Positions 31,680 through 46,259 of a DNA stretch of 64,000 bases are shown here, in pieces. Each line of letters starts with the position of its first letter. Within the stretch, counting starts at the first letter, position 1. This DNA is from Adiantum capillus-veneris (Eukaryota; Streptophyta; Polypodiopsida; Polypodiales; Pteridaceae), in contig CM043966.1 of the NCBI GenBank assembly GCA_014529385.2, positions 35,181,125 to 35,245,124 of the forward strand, given 5' to 3'. Made by a program: the position numbers and the translations under genes. The notes beneath the pieces were generated by a model. It was given only the letters and a program-made list of their open reading frames with translations. It was not told the DNA's origin and ran no database searches.

Positions 31680-32440
31680 TACGAGAGGGTTAGATTTCCT
31701 TCAAGACATAGCAATTTATGGATAGTACCTTACTTGTTCCTGCGGGAATTGGCTCTAAAGTTAAATACTTGGTCTAGGGAATTAGGAATTTCATATTTTA
31801 CTTAATCAAATTACTAGAGGGGTGAATTAGACATGCTCAATCACCTTCCTAAAGTAAGTAGAGAGATGCAGAATTACCATATGCATAGGTGGGAGGATTC
31901 CCCCTTCCTAGTGGATTAATGGTGGATTAATTATCCTTAATTACATCCTAATCTATAAACAGATTGAATCTAATTTAGTTACTCAAACATTGTGTGGTAA
32001 TAGGGTGAAATTGACCAATTCCACATCATTGTCAGCTTGACATTTATTTACTATGATGTCTAGCGGGAGATTTCTTCTTACTAATCATGCATTAATCTAT
32101 GATTAGGAGAGTTTAATTGCTTGCATAATTAACTATTAGATTAAGAATTATGCAGTAGGCTAATGATATGGACATTTAGAGAGCATCTTTTGAGTAATTT
32201 AGCTATGATTAAGCATAATAGTTGCGGGATTAAGAGAATGATAGAGAGATTTGCAGCAAAGCATAAAATAAATTTGATTTTACCATGATTAGGGTTGAAA
32301 TCTACTCGAATTTCTGATCCAATGGAGTTCTCGAGATGAGAATCGGGCAGCACTTCCCTCCTTTGCTTCTTCTCCAAAGCTATGTGTGCCGGCAGCACCT
32401 CCCCAAGGTGTGTGTGTGTGTATTGAGTTGGTGTGTGAGC

Positions 32441-32497
<57 letters not shown>

Positions 32498-33161
32498 CAC
32501 ACTCTTATATAGGCTCTCCCATGCTGAAAGTCGAACCAAGCTACTATATGCATCTGGAGAGCACTCACTTCATGCATGGTAAGTCCAGTTACATGCCTAT
32601 CAAGTGTCCAGTTAGCTAGTCTAACTGACTCTCACACTCTCTCTCAAGCATGGCAAGTCTCCCACACCTCCCTAGAGATGAGAGGGCGCCCCCTAGTTGC
32701 TAAAGCGAGCTCTGAGTGGCCTGGGACCTGTTTCCACACAGCCCCCGAGCCTTGGTGCTCCCCGCACAGCCTGAGGAAATATTGGTTTTAGGCTAAAACG
32801 GGCGATACGAGTCGGAATTTAGCCGTAAATTGCTATAATAAACTCTAACAAAGGTGTACCTATCCGAGTACTTGCCATATTTAGCAGCCCCCGGGGTCCG
32901 AAAATGCATTTTTTTCAAATTCGGGATACGGGTGCAGTTTTTCGAGACGGTCAAAACTAGACGGGTCTTGTGACCAAAAACTTACTATTTTTGGAATTTT
33001 TCCATAAAAATTATTTTAATTCACTTTTGGAAGCTTTATAACATTCTAAACATCATGGCACTGATAGAATTTGGAAAACTGCTAAAAATAGTAACTTTTT
33101 CCATTATGTTCATTCCATGGTACAATTGTGCTCTTTTTTGGTCAGGGTCAGAGACCTTACA
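31680..33161 (-). repeat. Putative LTR of the gypsy chromovirus
   Basis: On the minus strand, directly after a purine run GGGGAGGT (33162-33169), the sequence starts TGTAAGGTCTCTG. Further in is a GCCTATATAAGAGTG TATA box (plus 32505-32520) next to a TG microsatellite (32444-32494). These features fit a U3/R promoter. The other LTR boundary is uncertain. Confidence 0.5.
32505..32520 (-). promoter_or_regulatory. TATA box in the gypsy LTR
   Basis: Minus strand CTATATAAGAGTGTG within the LTR-like region, in the orientation of the pol fragment. Confidence 0.55.
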
Positions 33162-33192
33162 ACCTCCCCAACGTGAAGAATTTGAGATGTTC

Positions 33193-35330
33193 TCATTTGA
33201 AGAATGTGTTTGGGTAATCTTTTATGAGCGTTGGTTCGTCCTCCCAAGTTGCATCTTCTTCGGGATAATCCTTCCACTTTACTAGATGCTCTGTGATTGT
33301 TCTGTTGTGTAACTTCCTTTCCCTTGTTTCAAGTACATAGTCAGGTTGGAGCTCGAGAACTCCTTGTGCTGGCATGACTATTTGATCTGAACCCAAGAGT
33401 TGATCAAGATTAGGGGTATAGGGTTTGAGTAAGCTGACGTGGAATACATCATGAACCTTTAAGTTTGTAGGTAACTTTAGCTTGTAGGCTTGCTCACTCA
33501 CAACTTTAACGATCTCGAATGGTCCACAATACCTTGGGCTTAGCTTCTTGTATCTGCTTAGTGATAAGTTGCTTTTCTTCGGTCGGACTCGCAGGAAAAC
33601 CTTATCTCCTTCTTTGAAAGTTCTTTCCGAACGGTTCTGATCTGCATAGTGCTTCTGTCTATCCTGAGCAGCCTGAATGTCTTGGCGAATAGCTCTAGTC
33701 TAAGCTTCCATATCTTCTAACATCTTCCTAGAGCTTCTACCCTGATGGTTGGGTCTGAAAAGTTAAGCGGTGCTAAACAGTCCTGTCCATAAAGAGTTTT
33801 GAAGGGTGACATTCCAATGCTTCTGTGTTCGGAAGAATTGTAAGCATATTCTACCAAAGGAAGATATTGTAACCACTTCTTTGTCTCTTGCGAACAATAG
33901 ACCCTGAGAATGTCCTCAATGAATTGATTTACTCTTTCAGTCTGCCCATCTGTCTACGGATGATACGCTGTGCTGAAGGCTAATTGTGACCCAATAGATT
34001 GGAAAAGAGAAGTCCAAAACTTTGATGTAAACTTGGCATCTCTATCACTGACGATACACTTGGGTAAACCATGTCACCTAAAAAATTCCTTGATGAATAC
34101 TCGGCTAATATCCAAAGCAGTAAAGGTTGTCTTTACGGGTATTAGATGAGCCACTTTTGTGAGCATATCAACAACCACGAAAACAGAGTAATCCTGTAAC
34201 AAAGTCCATACTGATGCATTCCCATTTCATCTGGGGTAAGTCAAGAGGTTGAGGTTGCCCTGGTAACTTGATTCTTTCGGCTTTTATCCGCTGAGACAAG
34301 AAAGACATTGCCTCACATAGCGAAGTATGTCTCCTTTCATCCCGGACCAAAAATAACTCCTCCTGGCAATATGAAGAGTCTTAGCATAACCTGGATGTCC
34401 AGATGTAGGGCTATCGCGTGCTTCATACATAATAGTCTTCTTTAAAACTGGGTCTCTGGGTACACAGAGTCTATGTCTATAGTAAAGACATCCTCCCATA
34501 AGAGAGTAATCTTTAGCTTCAGACATATTATTCTGTTGGACTAATGATACTATACGTTGGTATTCTTGATCTACCAAAGATGCTTCTTTAATTCTATCCC
34601 ATATAGGGTTGTTTGGAATAGAGATAGCTCCGAGAAAAGATTTTCGGATAAGTCCATATGCAATGGCATTTTCCTTCCCTGGTCTATACTTTATGTCAAG
34701 GTCATATTCTTGTAAGAGCTCTATCCATCGCCGTTGTCGCATATTGAAAATAGGTTGAGTAAAAATCCATTTTAAGCTCTTGTGGTCTGTAACTAGCTGA
34801 AACTTGCACCCGAGAAGATAGTGTCTCCATAACTTCAGCGCATGTATAACCGCTAAAAGTTCCAAATCGTGAGTAGGATAATTCTTCTCATGATCCCTTA
34901 GCTTTCGTGAAGTATACGCCACCGGTCTTCTTTCTTGGGTAAGAACTCCGCCTAAAGAAAATTTGTTAGCATCGGTCGCTACTTCAAATTCCTTACTAAA
35001 ATCTGGAAGCTTTAAGATAGGAGCTGAGACCAAGAATTCTTTTAGCTTAGCAAAACTAGACTCGTGCTCGGTCTTCCATTAGATCCTCATTTCTTTCTTC
35101 AGGATTTTCGTCAAAGGTGAAGCAATACGTGCATAGTCCTTGACAAAAATCCTGTACCATCCCGTTATCCCAAGAAATCCTCTTACTTCATTGATGGTGG
35201 ATGGTTGAGGCCAATCAACGATATCCTTGACTTTATCTGGGTCCACTGAAATCCCTTCGGCCAATATTATAAATCCAAGATAATTGACCTTTGGTGAGAA
35301 GAAGGTACACTTGCTCGCTTTAGCGTACAG
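33193..35330 (-). pseudogene. Ty3/gypsy chromovirus pol: RT end, RNase H, integrase, chromodomain
   Basis: Minus strand, N to C. 35330-35080: YAKASKCTFFSPKVNYLGF and VRGFLGITGWYRIFVKDYA (reverse transcriptase thumb). 35033-34284: ILKLPDFSKEFEVATDAN, LGGVLTQERRPVAYTSRKL, LELLAVIHALKLWRHYL, VTDHKSLKWIF (RNase H), then the integrase zinc-binding part ending CLSCLSG. 34350-34170: KWECISMDFVTGL (integrase core start). 34190-33510 is a degraded core with several stops. 33501-33193: YKLKLPTNLKVHDVFHVSLL and a chromodomain EHLVKWKDYPEEDATWEDE. The chromodomain marks the chromovirus branch. The first half of pol is missing at 35330, where unrelated repeat sequence begins. Stops and frameshifts show it is inactive. 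Confidence 0.93.
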
Positions 35331-35930
35331 TAAATAATCGTGATTATTTACAGCTGACGAAAATTTCCAACTTTTTGCAAACTTGGCTTTGTAGGCTTGA
35401 AGTATATACCAAATACATGCTCTGAGTGAAATATGGGCTCATTTGGATGCACGGGGTAAAATATGGTACCAGATTTTGTCTTTAGGTCTCTGAAACAATA
35501 GATATGAAGAAAATTTGAGATTATGAACTCTAAATTGATTCAAAATTGGCTAGTGTGCTTAACACTTCATGTACTTTGGATGTATGATGACAAAATATCC
35601 AAATTTCTCCATTTTGATCAAAAAGTAAATAATCGTGATTATTAACTCTTCTTCCAAAATTGACATTTTTTAATAGAAATTGGTTCTAGGCATTGTATAG
35701 ACCTTGTATATAAGATATGAAGTGATTTGGATCAAGAAATGTGGTCCATAACCCAAAATTTGGCTTGCAAAGACTTCTTTGCGTTTTTTGGAAATTTTAC
35801 AAGTAATGGGTGGTCATTTTGGCTCACTTGATTTTTGGCATGTAATAGGTGTATACACATGATAGATGAGATGATTTGACAATTCCAAGCAAAATTTATG
35901 CAAAAGTAAAGAATCATGATTATTTACTAC
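35327..35930. repeat. Three degenerate repeats of about 290 bp, each with a palindromic core
   Basis: GTAAATAATCGTGATTATTTAC occurs at about 35329, with relatives at 35625 (GTAAATAATCGTGATTATTAA) and 35908 (GTAAAGAATCATGATTATTTAC). Following sequence (AAAATT..CAACTTTTTG, TTGTAGGCTT, or AAAACTTTGAAAAACCTAC) is loosely shared. It looks like diverged satellite or element-terminal sequence. Confidence 0.55.
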
Positions 35931-36549
35931 AGTGACTAAAACTTTGAAAAACCTACAAATTTTGACCTAGACATGTTTCATACACCTAATACAAGTCCTA
36001 AATTGAATTTGGTCAAGTTCGGTCATGTCGATGATAGCCGTTTTTTGGCTATCCAAATTGCCATAGTGAGCTACCTCACCCTACAAAAATCACCTAAACA
36101 CTGTGGCTATCCCTACCATTTCACTGTACATAGGCGTGTGTGAGTTAGGGGACTTTCCCTACATTTTCTTAAAAACCCTCAATTAACTAGTCACTTGGCT
36201 GGTTGAACCAAAAAAATAAAAAAATAATTTTAAAAAAGGTATATTATATTATGAATTTCTTTTATTTAATAGTATGCATCATTTTGTTGTGTAATTTGTT
36301 TTATTAATATATTTATACAAGAATTAGATCAATTCATAAATTCCCACTAATATTTTATATGCTTTATATTTCATGAGGTCAATTAATATAAACTCATATA
36401 TAAGGGCATAAGGAAAAGCGAAGATTTTCGGTGCAATTCCTTTACCATTGAATTGAATTGTTGGATGTTCTCCATGTGGCATTGTTTTTGGATTTTAATG
36501 TGAGCATATGGGAGTGCCCCCCACTCTCTCACTTCATTGGAGTCAAGGT

Positions 36550-36586
<37 letters not shown>

Positions 36587-36728
36587 ATAGGCCACCGTAA
36601 ATATTTACCTTGTTTGATACTTCTTCTAGGTCTTTGTGAGAGATGTTGACATTTATGTACCTCTCTCTTAAAAGAGGTCCATTGAATATTGGTTTAGTCA
36701 TTATTTTTTATGCTTTTGAAAAATATTG
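35931..36728. other. AT-rich spacer, no gene seen
   Basis: Runs from the last repeat to CACTA-D. It includes a short TC tract (36551-36582). No coding domain recognised. Confidence 0.5.
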
Positions 36729-36744
36729 CACTACAACACAACAT

Positions 36745-36860
36745 GGAGATATCGACGCGCGTATATCGACAAAATTAGCGGGCATCGATATACGCGTCGA
36801 TATACGCATCGCATTGTGCGTCGATATACACGTGGAAAGGCTTTATTTCCCACATGTATA
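36745..36860. repeat. Left subterminal array of CACTA-D
   Basis: Units such as ATATCGACGCG, GCGTCGATATACGC, GCATCGATATACG and GCGTCGATATACACG, mostly 10-14 bp apart. The core here is GCGTCGATAT rather than the GCGTCGCTAT of CACTA-B. Confidence 0.8.
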
Positions 36861-37013
36861 GCGACGCCAAAAAAATTGGGAAAAAAAAGCGAAACCCGCG
36901 AGCAGCAAGGGCCATTTTCGCCTATGCTCTGCTCAAATCTTGGCCTCCACCTGCTGCGCAGGTATTATGCCCCCCCCCCCCCCGCCCCAACCCCTCTCTC
37001 TCTCTTTCCTACA

Positions 37014-37046
37014 TCTCTCTCTCTTTCCTACACACACACACACGAT

Positions 37047-37104
<58 letters not shown>

Positions 37105-37117
37105 GTGTGTGTGTGTA

Positions 37118-37160
<43 letters not shown>

Positions 37161-37187
37161 AGTGTGTGTGTGTAGGAAAGAGAGAGA

Positions 37188-37229
<42 letters not shown>

Positions 37230-37235
37230 GATAGA
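37014..37235. repeat. AC and GA microsatellites with a repeated GTGTGTGTGTAGGAAAG spacer
   Basis: Three GA blocks are separated by two copies of GTGTGTGTGTAGGAAAGAGA. Open frames here are low-complexity. Confidence 0.9.
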
Positions 37236-37301
37236 GAATTAATGTATGCTTAGGAAATTAAAATTAAAGAAAAATAATTAAAGAGAGAAATGAAATGAAA
37301 T

Positions 37302-37345
37302 GTTATATTAACGTCTTCGAAAGGCCAAAGTGACCTATGAGACAT
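37302..37345. repeat. Short block shared with 52517-52559
   Basis: GTTATATTAACGTCTTC followed by CCAAAGTGACCTATGAGAC is matched at 52517 (GTTATATTAACGTCTTC, CCAAAATGACCCATGAGAC). It may be the edge of a dispersed element such as an LTR. Confidence 0.55.
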
Positions 37346-37477
37346 GAGACAAGAAAGTTACAATGTGATGGATCTGATACAAAGTCAGAGTAAGAAGATG
37401 ACAAAATAAAATATTATGGAATCCTAAACTGCTGGGTATGGACTAAACAGCTAAACCAGCTAGCTGGGATAGGTAGA

Positions 37478-37660
37478 TCATAAGAGATCCAGCAGCTGTC
37501 GCTGGCGGATCTCATCAATCTCCTCCATGGTCAGTAGTCTGACCGGGGGTTATGCATGTCGAGCCAAAGTGATCTAGCTAGATCCTCTGATGCAACCTTT
37601 GTCGATATTGTGTAGTCCTCCGCAGTCGTGGACGTCTAGATCTCCCTAGCTCAGTCGCTC
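37478..37660 (-). pseudogene. Unidentified coding-like segment inside CACTA-D
   Basis: On the minus strand, one frame reads TTAEDYTISTKVASEDLARS then LWLDMHNPRSDY, and after a one-base shift MEEIDEIRQRQLLDLL and a stop at 37478-37480. It looks like a gene's C-terminal exon. I do not recognise the family. It sits in the same position as the captured HMA fragment in CACTA-B. Confidence 0.3.
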
Positions 37661-37683
37661 GTTCGATCAGTAGAGAGATAGGG

Positions 37684-37684
<1 letters not shown>

Positions 37685-37768
<84 letters not shown>

Positions 37769-37852
37769 GGTAGAGAGAGAGAGATATAGGAAATAGCTAG
37801 AGAGATAGAGAAAGAGAGTTATATATATATAACTCTCTTTCTCTATCTCTCT

Positions 37853-37946
<94 letters not shown>

Positions 37947-37955
37947 TAGCGAGAG
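37685..37955. repeat. GA/TC/TA repeats forming long hairpins
   Basis: GA tract 37688-37765. A near-perfect palindrome of about 70 bp, centred on TTATATATATATAA near 37824 (arms include GAGATAGAGAAAGAGAG). Then a second palindrome of TC, TA and GA runs (37858-37950). Confidence 0.85.
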
Positions 37956-38034
37956 CGAGATCGAGATAGAGAGAGAGAAAGAGAGATAGCGAGAGTGAGA
38001 TTGAGAGAGAAAGAGAGATCGAGATCGCTTTTTT

Positions 38035-38260
38035 GAGCAAGAACCATGCAAGGCTTCTGAATCTTTCTCAAGTTGCTCATCCATCTCCACATTATCTTCT
38101 GGCTTGGACATGGAGGCCCCGTCCGGTTTACAATTAGGTAGAAAACTTTCATTGGGCTGAGAACTTCCATGGCTTGTGCATGTGGTGACAAAAACACCAG
38201 GATGGGCATAATATCCTTGGAAAAACCTGTGCAAAAAATTGCAAACAGACGGAACATTAC
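38035..38260 (-). pseudogene. Captured gene fragment, possibly G-box-binding-factor-like
   Basis: After a TTTTTTGCACAG acceptor-like sequence the minus strand reads GYYAHPGVFVTTCTSHGSSQ, then PNESFLPNCKPDGASMSKPE and an acidic stretch EMDEQLEKDSEALHG. The YAHPGV pattern followed by Ser/Pro-rich and acidic sequence recalls the proline-rich N-terminal region of plant bZIP G-box-binding factors. The match is short and from memory, so treat the family as tentative. Being coding-like and opposite to the transposase suggests a captured host exon. Confidence 0.35.
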
Positions 38261-38384
38261 AAAAATGACAAAAAAGTTCATGCTTTAATATATGATTCAT
38301 CAAGTGCGGCATTGGAAAGCTTTCTCTGACAGGCTACCTCGGAATGGAGGCAGGTGGGTTTGTAGACAGAGAAGAAACTATGGA

Positions 38385-38560
38385 ACTAAAAGAGGCAAAG
38401 GGGTTTTGTCTGCTACATGCATTGCCATGTACACGTGGGAGTGCACGTATGTGTCTACCCATATAGGATTTGACCAATAAAGACGAGATTTTGACCCGGT
38501 GGTCCTGATCTCTGTACACCTCTGGACCGAGGTGTACGGAGATTGGGCAAGACTAGAGAA
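38385..38560 (+). promoter_or_regulatory. Conserved leader/promoter block of the CACTA-D transposase gene
   Basis: Counterpart of 2770-2945 in CACTA-B: AGAGGCAAAGGGGTTTTGTC, TTGACCAATAAAGACGAGAT and ACCGAGGTGTACGGAGATTGG. The CCATATAGGATT part may serve as TATA element. A TA microsatellite follows (38586-38618). Confidence 0.5.
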
Positions 38561-38585
38561 TGCGAGGAAGTTTACATTGGGAGGA

Positions 38586-38623
<38 letters not shown>

Positions 38624-38649
38624 TAAAACAACACTCATAATCATTGTAG

Positions 38650-42224
<3,575 letters not shown>

Positions 42225-42331
42225 GCCTGTAAGTGTTTGTGTGAAGAATTTGATTTAAAATTAAGCTTAAAGTTAATTTAAACAACTGTGTTCTGATGCT
42301 TTATTTTACTTTCTTTGTGCAGGACTTTAGT

Positions 42332-43560
42332 ATGGCAGACGAGATTCCAGATCCCGCTTCCATGAGTGCAGATGCATTCATGGGCTTCGTTACACGGATG
42401 ACGCCTGCTCAAATGGCAGAGGCTTCTCAGTACTGGGTAGCCAGAGGCACGGGTACTATGCCTCCGGGCTTCACACCCGAGGGACCGACGCCTAGGGGGG
42501 GGACGCCTACGGGGTTCAGGACGCCTATGGGTACGACGCCTTCTTCTCCCATCACGGCCGCTTTGACACCTAGGGGTCGGGCAGAGGCGGGTACGTCCTC
42601 ATCTCCGCAGCACAGGCGCACTCGCCGATCTCGACGATCTTCAGGTGGAGGTGGTGGTTGCTGTGGAGAAGGGTCCACAGATGCTTCGACCCCTCCTTGC
42701 TCATGACCCCCGTCTTACCTAGGCACACCTCTCGACACACCTCTTGGCACACCTCGGACACCTTGGGGGGCACACGATCCTAGTGCCTCCAAGCTCTATA
42801 CTATACGGGGAGATGGTTCTATTGACATGGATAGAGTCAGGACTGAGATGCGACAGCGGATTCGCCAGCTCGTGGAGCTGCAGTTTTCGACCAGCATTCT
42901 GACGTCTTGGGATCAGCAAGAAAAGGAAAAAGTCACTTACATAGTGGAGACTGTCCCGAGAGAGTACCACCCTGCTCCGGGTTCTTCCGTTGTTTCGGCA
43001 CGGTGGATCAAGGGTGTTGCACGGGACACCATCAAACATCGACGAGATGCATCTCGGAAGGCTTTCAGGACCGGCTCGCCGAAGCCTTTGGACATCCCAC
43101 ACGAGACGTGGCTGTAGATCAGGGAGGATGAGCGGACAGTGGCCACGCGGTTTAGACAGCAGCGTGAGGCCGCGCAGGTACGACAGATGACTAGGGGGAC
43201 ATCTCATCTTGGCAGCGGAGGCTTCGACACCTTTCGCTATGAGTTTATGAGTTTCTAATCCAATCTTAACTTTGATTTTTGTATAAACGCAAAATCTTGC
43301 GATGCATCGAGCTCCATCACGCGAGGAGGAGTCAGATGGATATTGTAGAGGTATCTATGAAGTACTGAATGATCTTGAAGCTTCAGGAGAGCCTCTAGAC
43401 TGGGAGGCCTTACAGTCTCGCTGATCGCTTGAGGTGAGACGTTAATATGTGTGAGTTGATTTAATTAAGTCGATATATGTGAAGTAATATCAATACTAAT
43501 TTTGTGAGTTGTCCTATGTGCAGGTTGTGACACCTAGTCATTAGTGGACCAAATTTCATC
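42332..43560 (+). pseudogene. TNPA-like gene of CACTA-D
   Basis: Starts MADEIPDPASMSADAFMGF at 42332, after a TTTGTGCAG acceptor as in CACTA-B. It has the same plan: TP-rich segment, RRSRRSSGGGGGCCGE, then the conserved region (RQRIRQLVELQFSTSILTSW, EREY-like PREYHP, HIP-type LDIPHETW) and HLGSGGFDTFRYEF. Stops at TGA 42704, TAG 43115 and, in the next exon, TGA 43422. After RYEF the donor GTAAG of CACTA-B is replaced by ATGAG. A later exon is visible at about 43295-43430 (REEESDGYCRGIYEVLNDLE). Inactive. Confidence 0.75.
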
Positions 43561-43654
43561 TATATGCTTTGTGAGACACAGACACGCTTCTGTGTCTCTT
43601 TTTTGTACAAACAGTTAGTGTTCAGACAGTTATTGTTTCCCTTATGGTTATGAT

Positions 43655-43900
43655 TATTGTCATTGTCATTGTATAGACAGCTATTGTTTCTCTTTCTGGT
43701 TATGCTTATGGTTATTGTTAATTTTGTTTATGGTTATGGTTATCTGCATTATGGTTTTGATCAAAGTGATTATAGCCGGTTATGGTTTTAAGTTATGGTT
43801 ATGCTTTTAAGTTATGGTTATGGTTCGTTATGGTTATGCTTTTAAGTTATGGTTATGGTTCGTTATGGTTATGCTTTTAAGTTATGGCTATGCTTTTCAG
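43655..43900 (+). repeat. TTATGGTTATG minisatellite
   Basis: TATGGTTATG units with a higher-order unit of about 48 bp (GGTTATGCTTTTAAGTTATGG followed by TTATGGTTCGTTA) repeated roughly three times near 43795-43890. Confidence 0.85.
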
Positions 43901-44074
43901 TTGGTACGGCTGTCTTTCATTGGCCTTAAGTTTCATGTGAGATCCTACATGGATAGCATGTAGGAGGCGTATACATGATATGGTTTTTTTTTGAAAAGTT
44001 TATGTAAAAACAAAGGGAACTCTGCCGAAATTTCTGTGCGTGGGAGCATGGTTGATATTTTTGTGCTGCTCGCT

Positions 44075-44160
44075 TTCTTGGGTAGAGGGCAGGAAGTCTG
44101 GTTGTGGCTGTGTCCATCTTTTAACTGGGCACAAGCCAGGCTACCTGCCCTCTGCCCAAG
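44075..44160. repeat. Inverted repeat (hairpin) near the right end of CACTA-D
   Basis: CTTGGGTAGAGGGCAGGAAG near 44078 is answered by GGCTACCTGCCCTCTGCCCAAG near 44138-44160, with a loop of about 30 bp. Confidence 0.8.
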
Positions 44161-44179
44161 AAAAAAATTTTCTGCTATG

Positions 44180-44290
44180 GTCGTCGCTATATGCGTCGCT
44201 ATCAGCGTTGCTAATAGTGACTGGTTTCACAGCGATGCGGATAGCGACGCGCATAGCAACGGACCGCGTTGATATCTGCGTCGATAACAC
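44180..44290. repeat. Right subterminal array of CACTA-D
   Basis: GTCGTCGCTATATGCGTCGC, ATAGCGACGCGCATAGCAACGG and CGTTGATATCTGCGTCGATAA. Both the GCGTCGCTAT and the GCGTCGATAT forms of the motif occur here. Confidence 0.78.
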
Positions 44291-44310
44291 CATCTTTTGT
44301 TGTAGTGTTG

Positions 44311-46250
44311 TAATCTAAATAAGTCATTTTGTTGCACTTGTTGAAAAAAAGTGTAATACTTTATTGGGACAAAAAAAAGAAGCTAATGTCACTTTCTATT
44401 TGTAATGTTTAGGAATGATTCTATAATTTGATTAGACATCATAGAAGCATAGTTATGACATGGTAGTTAGGGTATCTTCCAAAGTCTATTATAGCTACTA
44501 GTGATCTAGATGCTCTCTAACAGTCCCATGGGTTTTTCAAGTCTTTCATGCACTAGTTGGAGGACCATTTTGTTTTTTGGAGGTAGCCTTTCCCACTTTT
44601 CCCATGTGGTTTTGGTTTCTATTCTTACTGTTGCCTCAATATTCAAAATTACAGAAAAATAATTTGTACTCCACCAGGTTGGCATTGCCTTTTGTTGCAT
44701 TGTCATCTTTGTATGAGATTTTATGGATAGAGATAAGCTTTTGTTTTCTCTTGGGTGTAGGTTTAAGGAACTCTGGGTCTAGTCCGTGTTTCATACACTA
44801 GTTGGTCATTGGGATTTCTTGTGAAATATACTTCCAAAACTTTGGACTTTAAGCAAATCTCCTACTGGAAGTACACAAGTGATTGGCATCGACATAATGG
44901 CTTGGAGATTTTCAGGTTACTGGGGTTTGTTTGGGATGAGAGATGGAGGCCATGGTTGGAGTGGGGATTATTTTTAGGTTTGGTCTCAAATTCCCTTGTA
45001 TTGCTAGGCAAGGTTCTTAGCATTAATTTTCTACTAGTTTTTCTATTGTTATTTTCCCCAAAATCCCTTGTGTCGAAGCCACGATTTCAACATTGTCTTC
45101 CCAACCATCTGGAGGTGCTATGGTTGATAGAGGAGGAGGTGCCACGTCCGATACTTCACATAAACCTCATCCTAGAGTTGGGAATCAAATGCTCATCAAG
45201 TTCTTTTGCTTTTTTTAAGGGTTTTGCAAGGTTTCTTCTTTTTGTGGAATTATTCTTCAAAATCTAGGGCCACGAGATCCATTTCCTTAGGGATTTTCAA
45301 ACTCAAAGATGGGTGCTCAAGGCCAACTACTCCTCCTTGTTCTCTTCTTCTTCAAAGAATGAGAAGAATTTACCTCAAGCAAGGTTTCAACTAGAGAGTC
45401 TAACTCTTTTTGAGCCCTTGTTAAAGGGATGAGCTCTTCTGTTTCCAAATAAGATGTGGAACTTAACTTGAACCACGTTTAACCTAGCCTTGGAAGGATT
45501 GTTCTCCTTTGGTTTCAATGGATAGTTTTGCCTCAAATGATTGATATTGCATTCCCCACAATATCTCTTGACTATGGGTCATTTTCTTTGTTGTAGGGAT
45601 AGTCTCTCCTCTAGTGGTTACCCCTGTACTTGAAAAAGGCATTGCTCTTTCTAAAGATTTGAGGTTGTGTTCTCATGAGAATTGGAGGTTTAGATCATGG
45701 CATCATTATTGTACTCATAGTAACGCTAGTCTCTTTATAATCACATAGGCAAATAGGTCAAATCATGGTCCCTATTACAATATTGGGCACCCGTTTGTTG
45801 TATGTGGTTACCATTACAATTGTGATAGTTGGGCATATAATGGTTAATTCATGTGTTGTCTTTAGTTTTCACTAATGGTCGGTTGATGTTGTGTACATTG
45901 GAGCTTAGAAACTAAGGAGAAGGATTTGAAAACAAAACTAATAATTCCACATGGCCAATTATTTCATCATAATGTTTTTTAATATTTTTTCAATAGGCCT
46001 ATGTGGCTCAGTTGTACATAGCTAGTGAGAACCTACCCCATGAGGGTTCATGCAATAAGTGGAGAATACCACACATAAACTCAAGTGTAAAGAGGAGTCT
46101 CTAAATTTTGGCACCAGCTTAGTTTTAATAAAGAACAAGATTAAGCCCCCATTGCTCTGGAAGATTTTGTCTCTTATTTAGATATGCTATGTTGTGTATT
46201 GCAATCTTGTCTACATTTTGATTAAGCTTTCACCATCTTGACTAAGCTTC
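44311..46250. other. No recognised feature between CACTA-D and the repeated block
   Basis: Open frames such as plus 44577-44801 and 44809-45267 are rich in Leu/Phe and show no family signature. T-rich coding-strand composition suggests chance frames or a degraded retroelement. Confidence 0.4.
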
Positions 46251-46259
46251 ATGTGTGTG

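Noticed and set aside
44809-45267. A 152-residue plus-strand frame as a host membrane protein
   Set aside because: Hydrophobic composition comes from T-rich sequence; no start context, splice sites or family motif.
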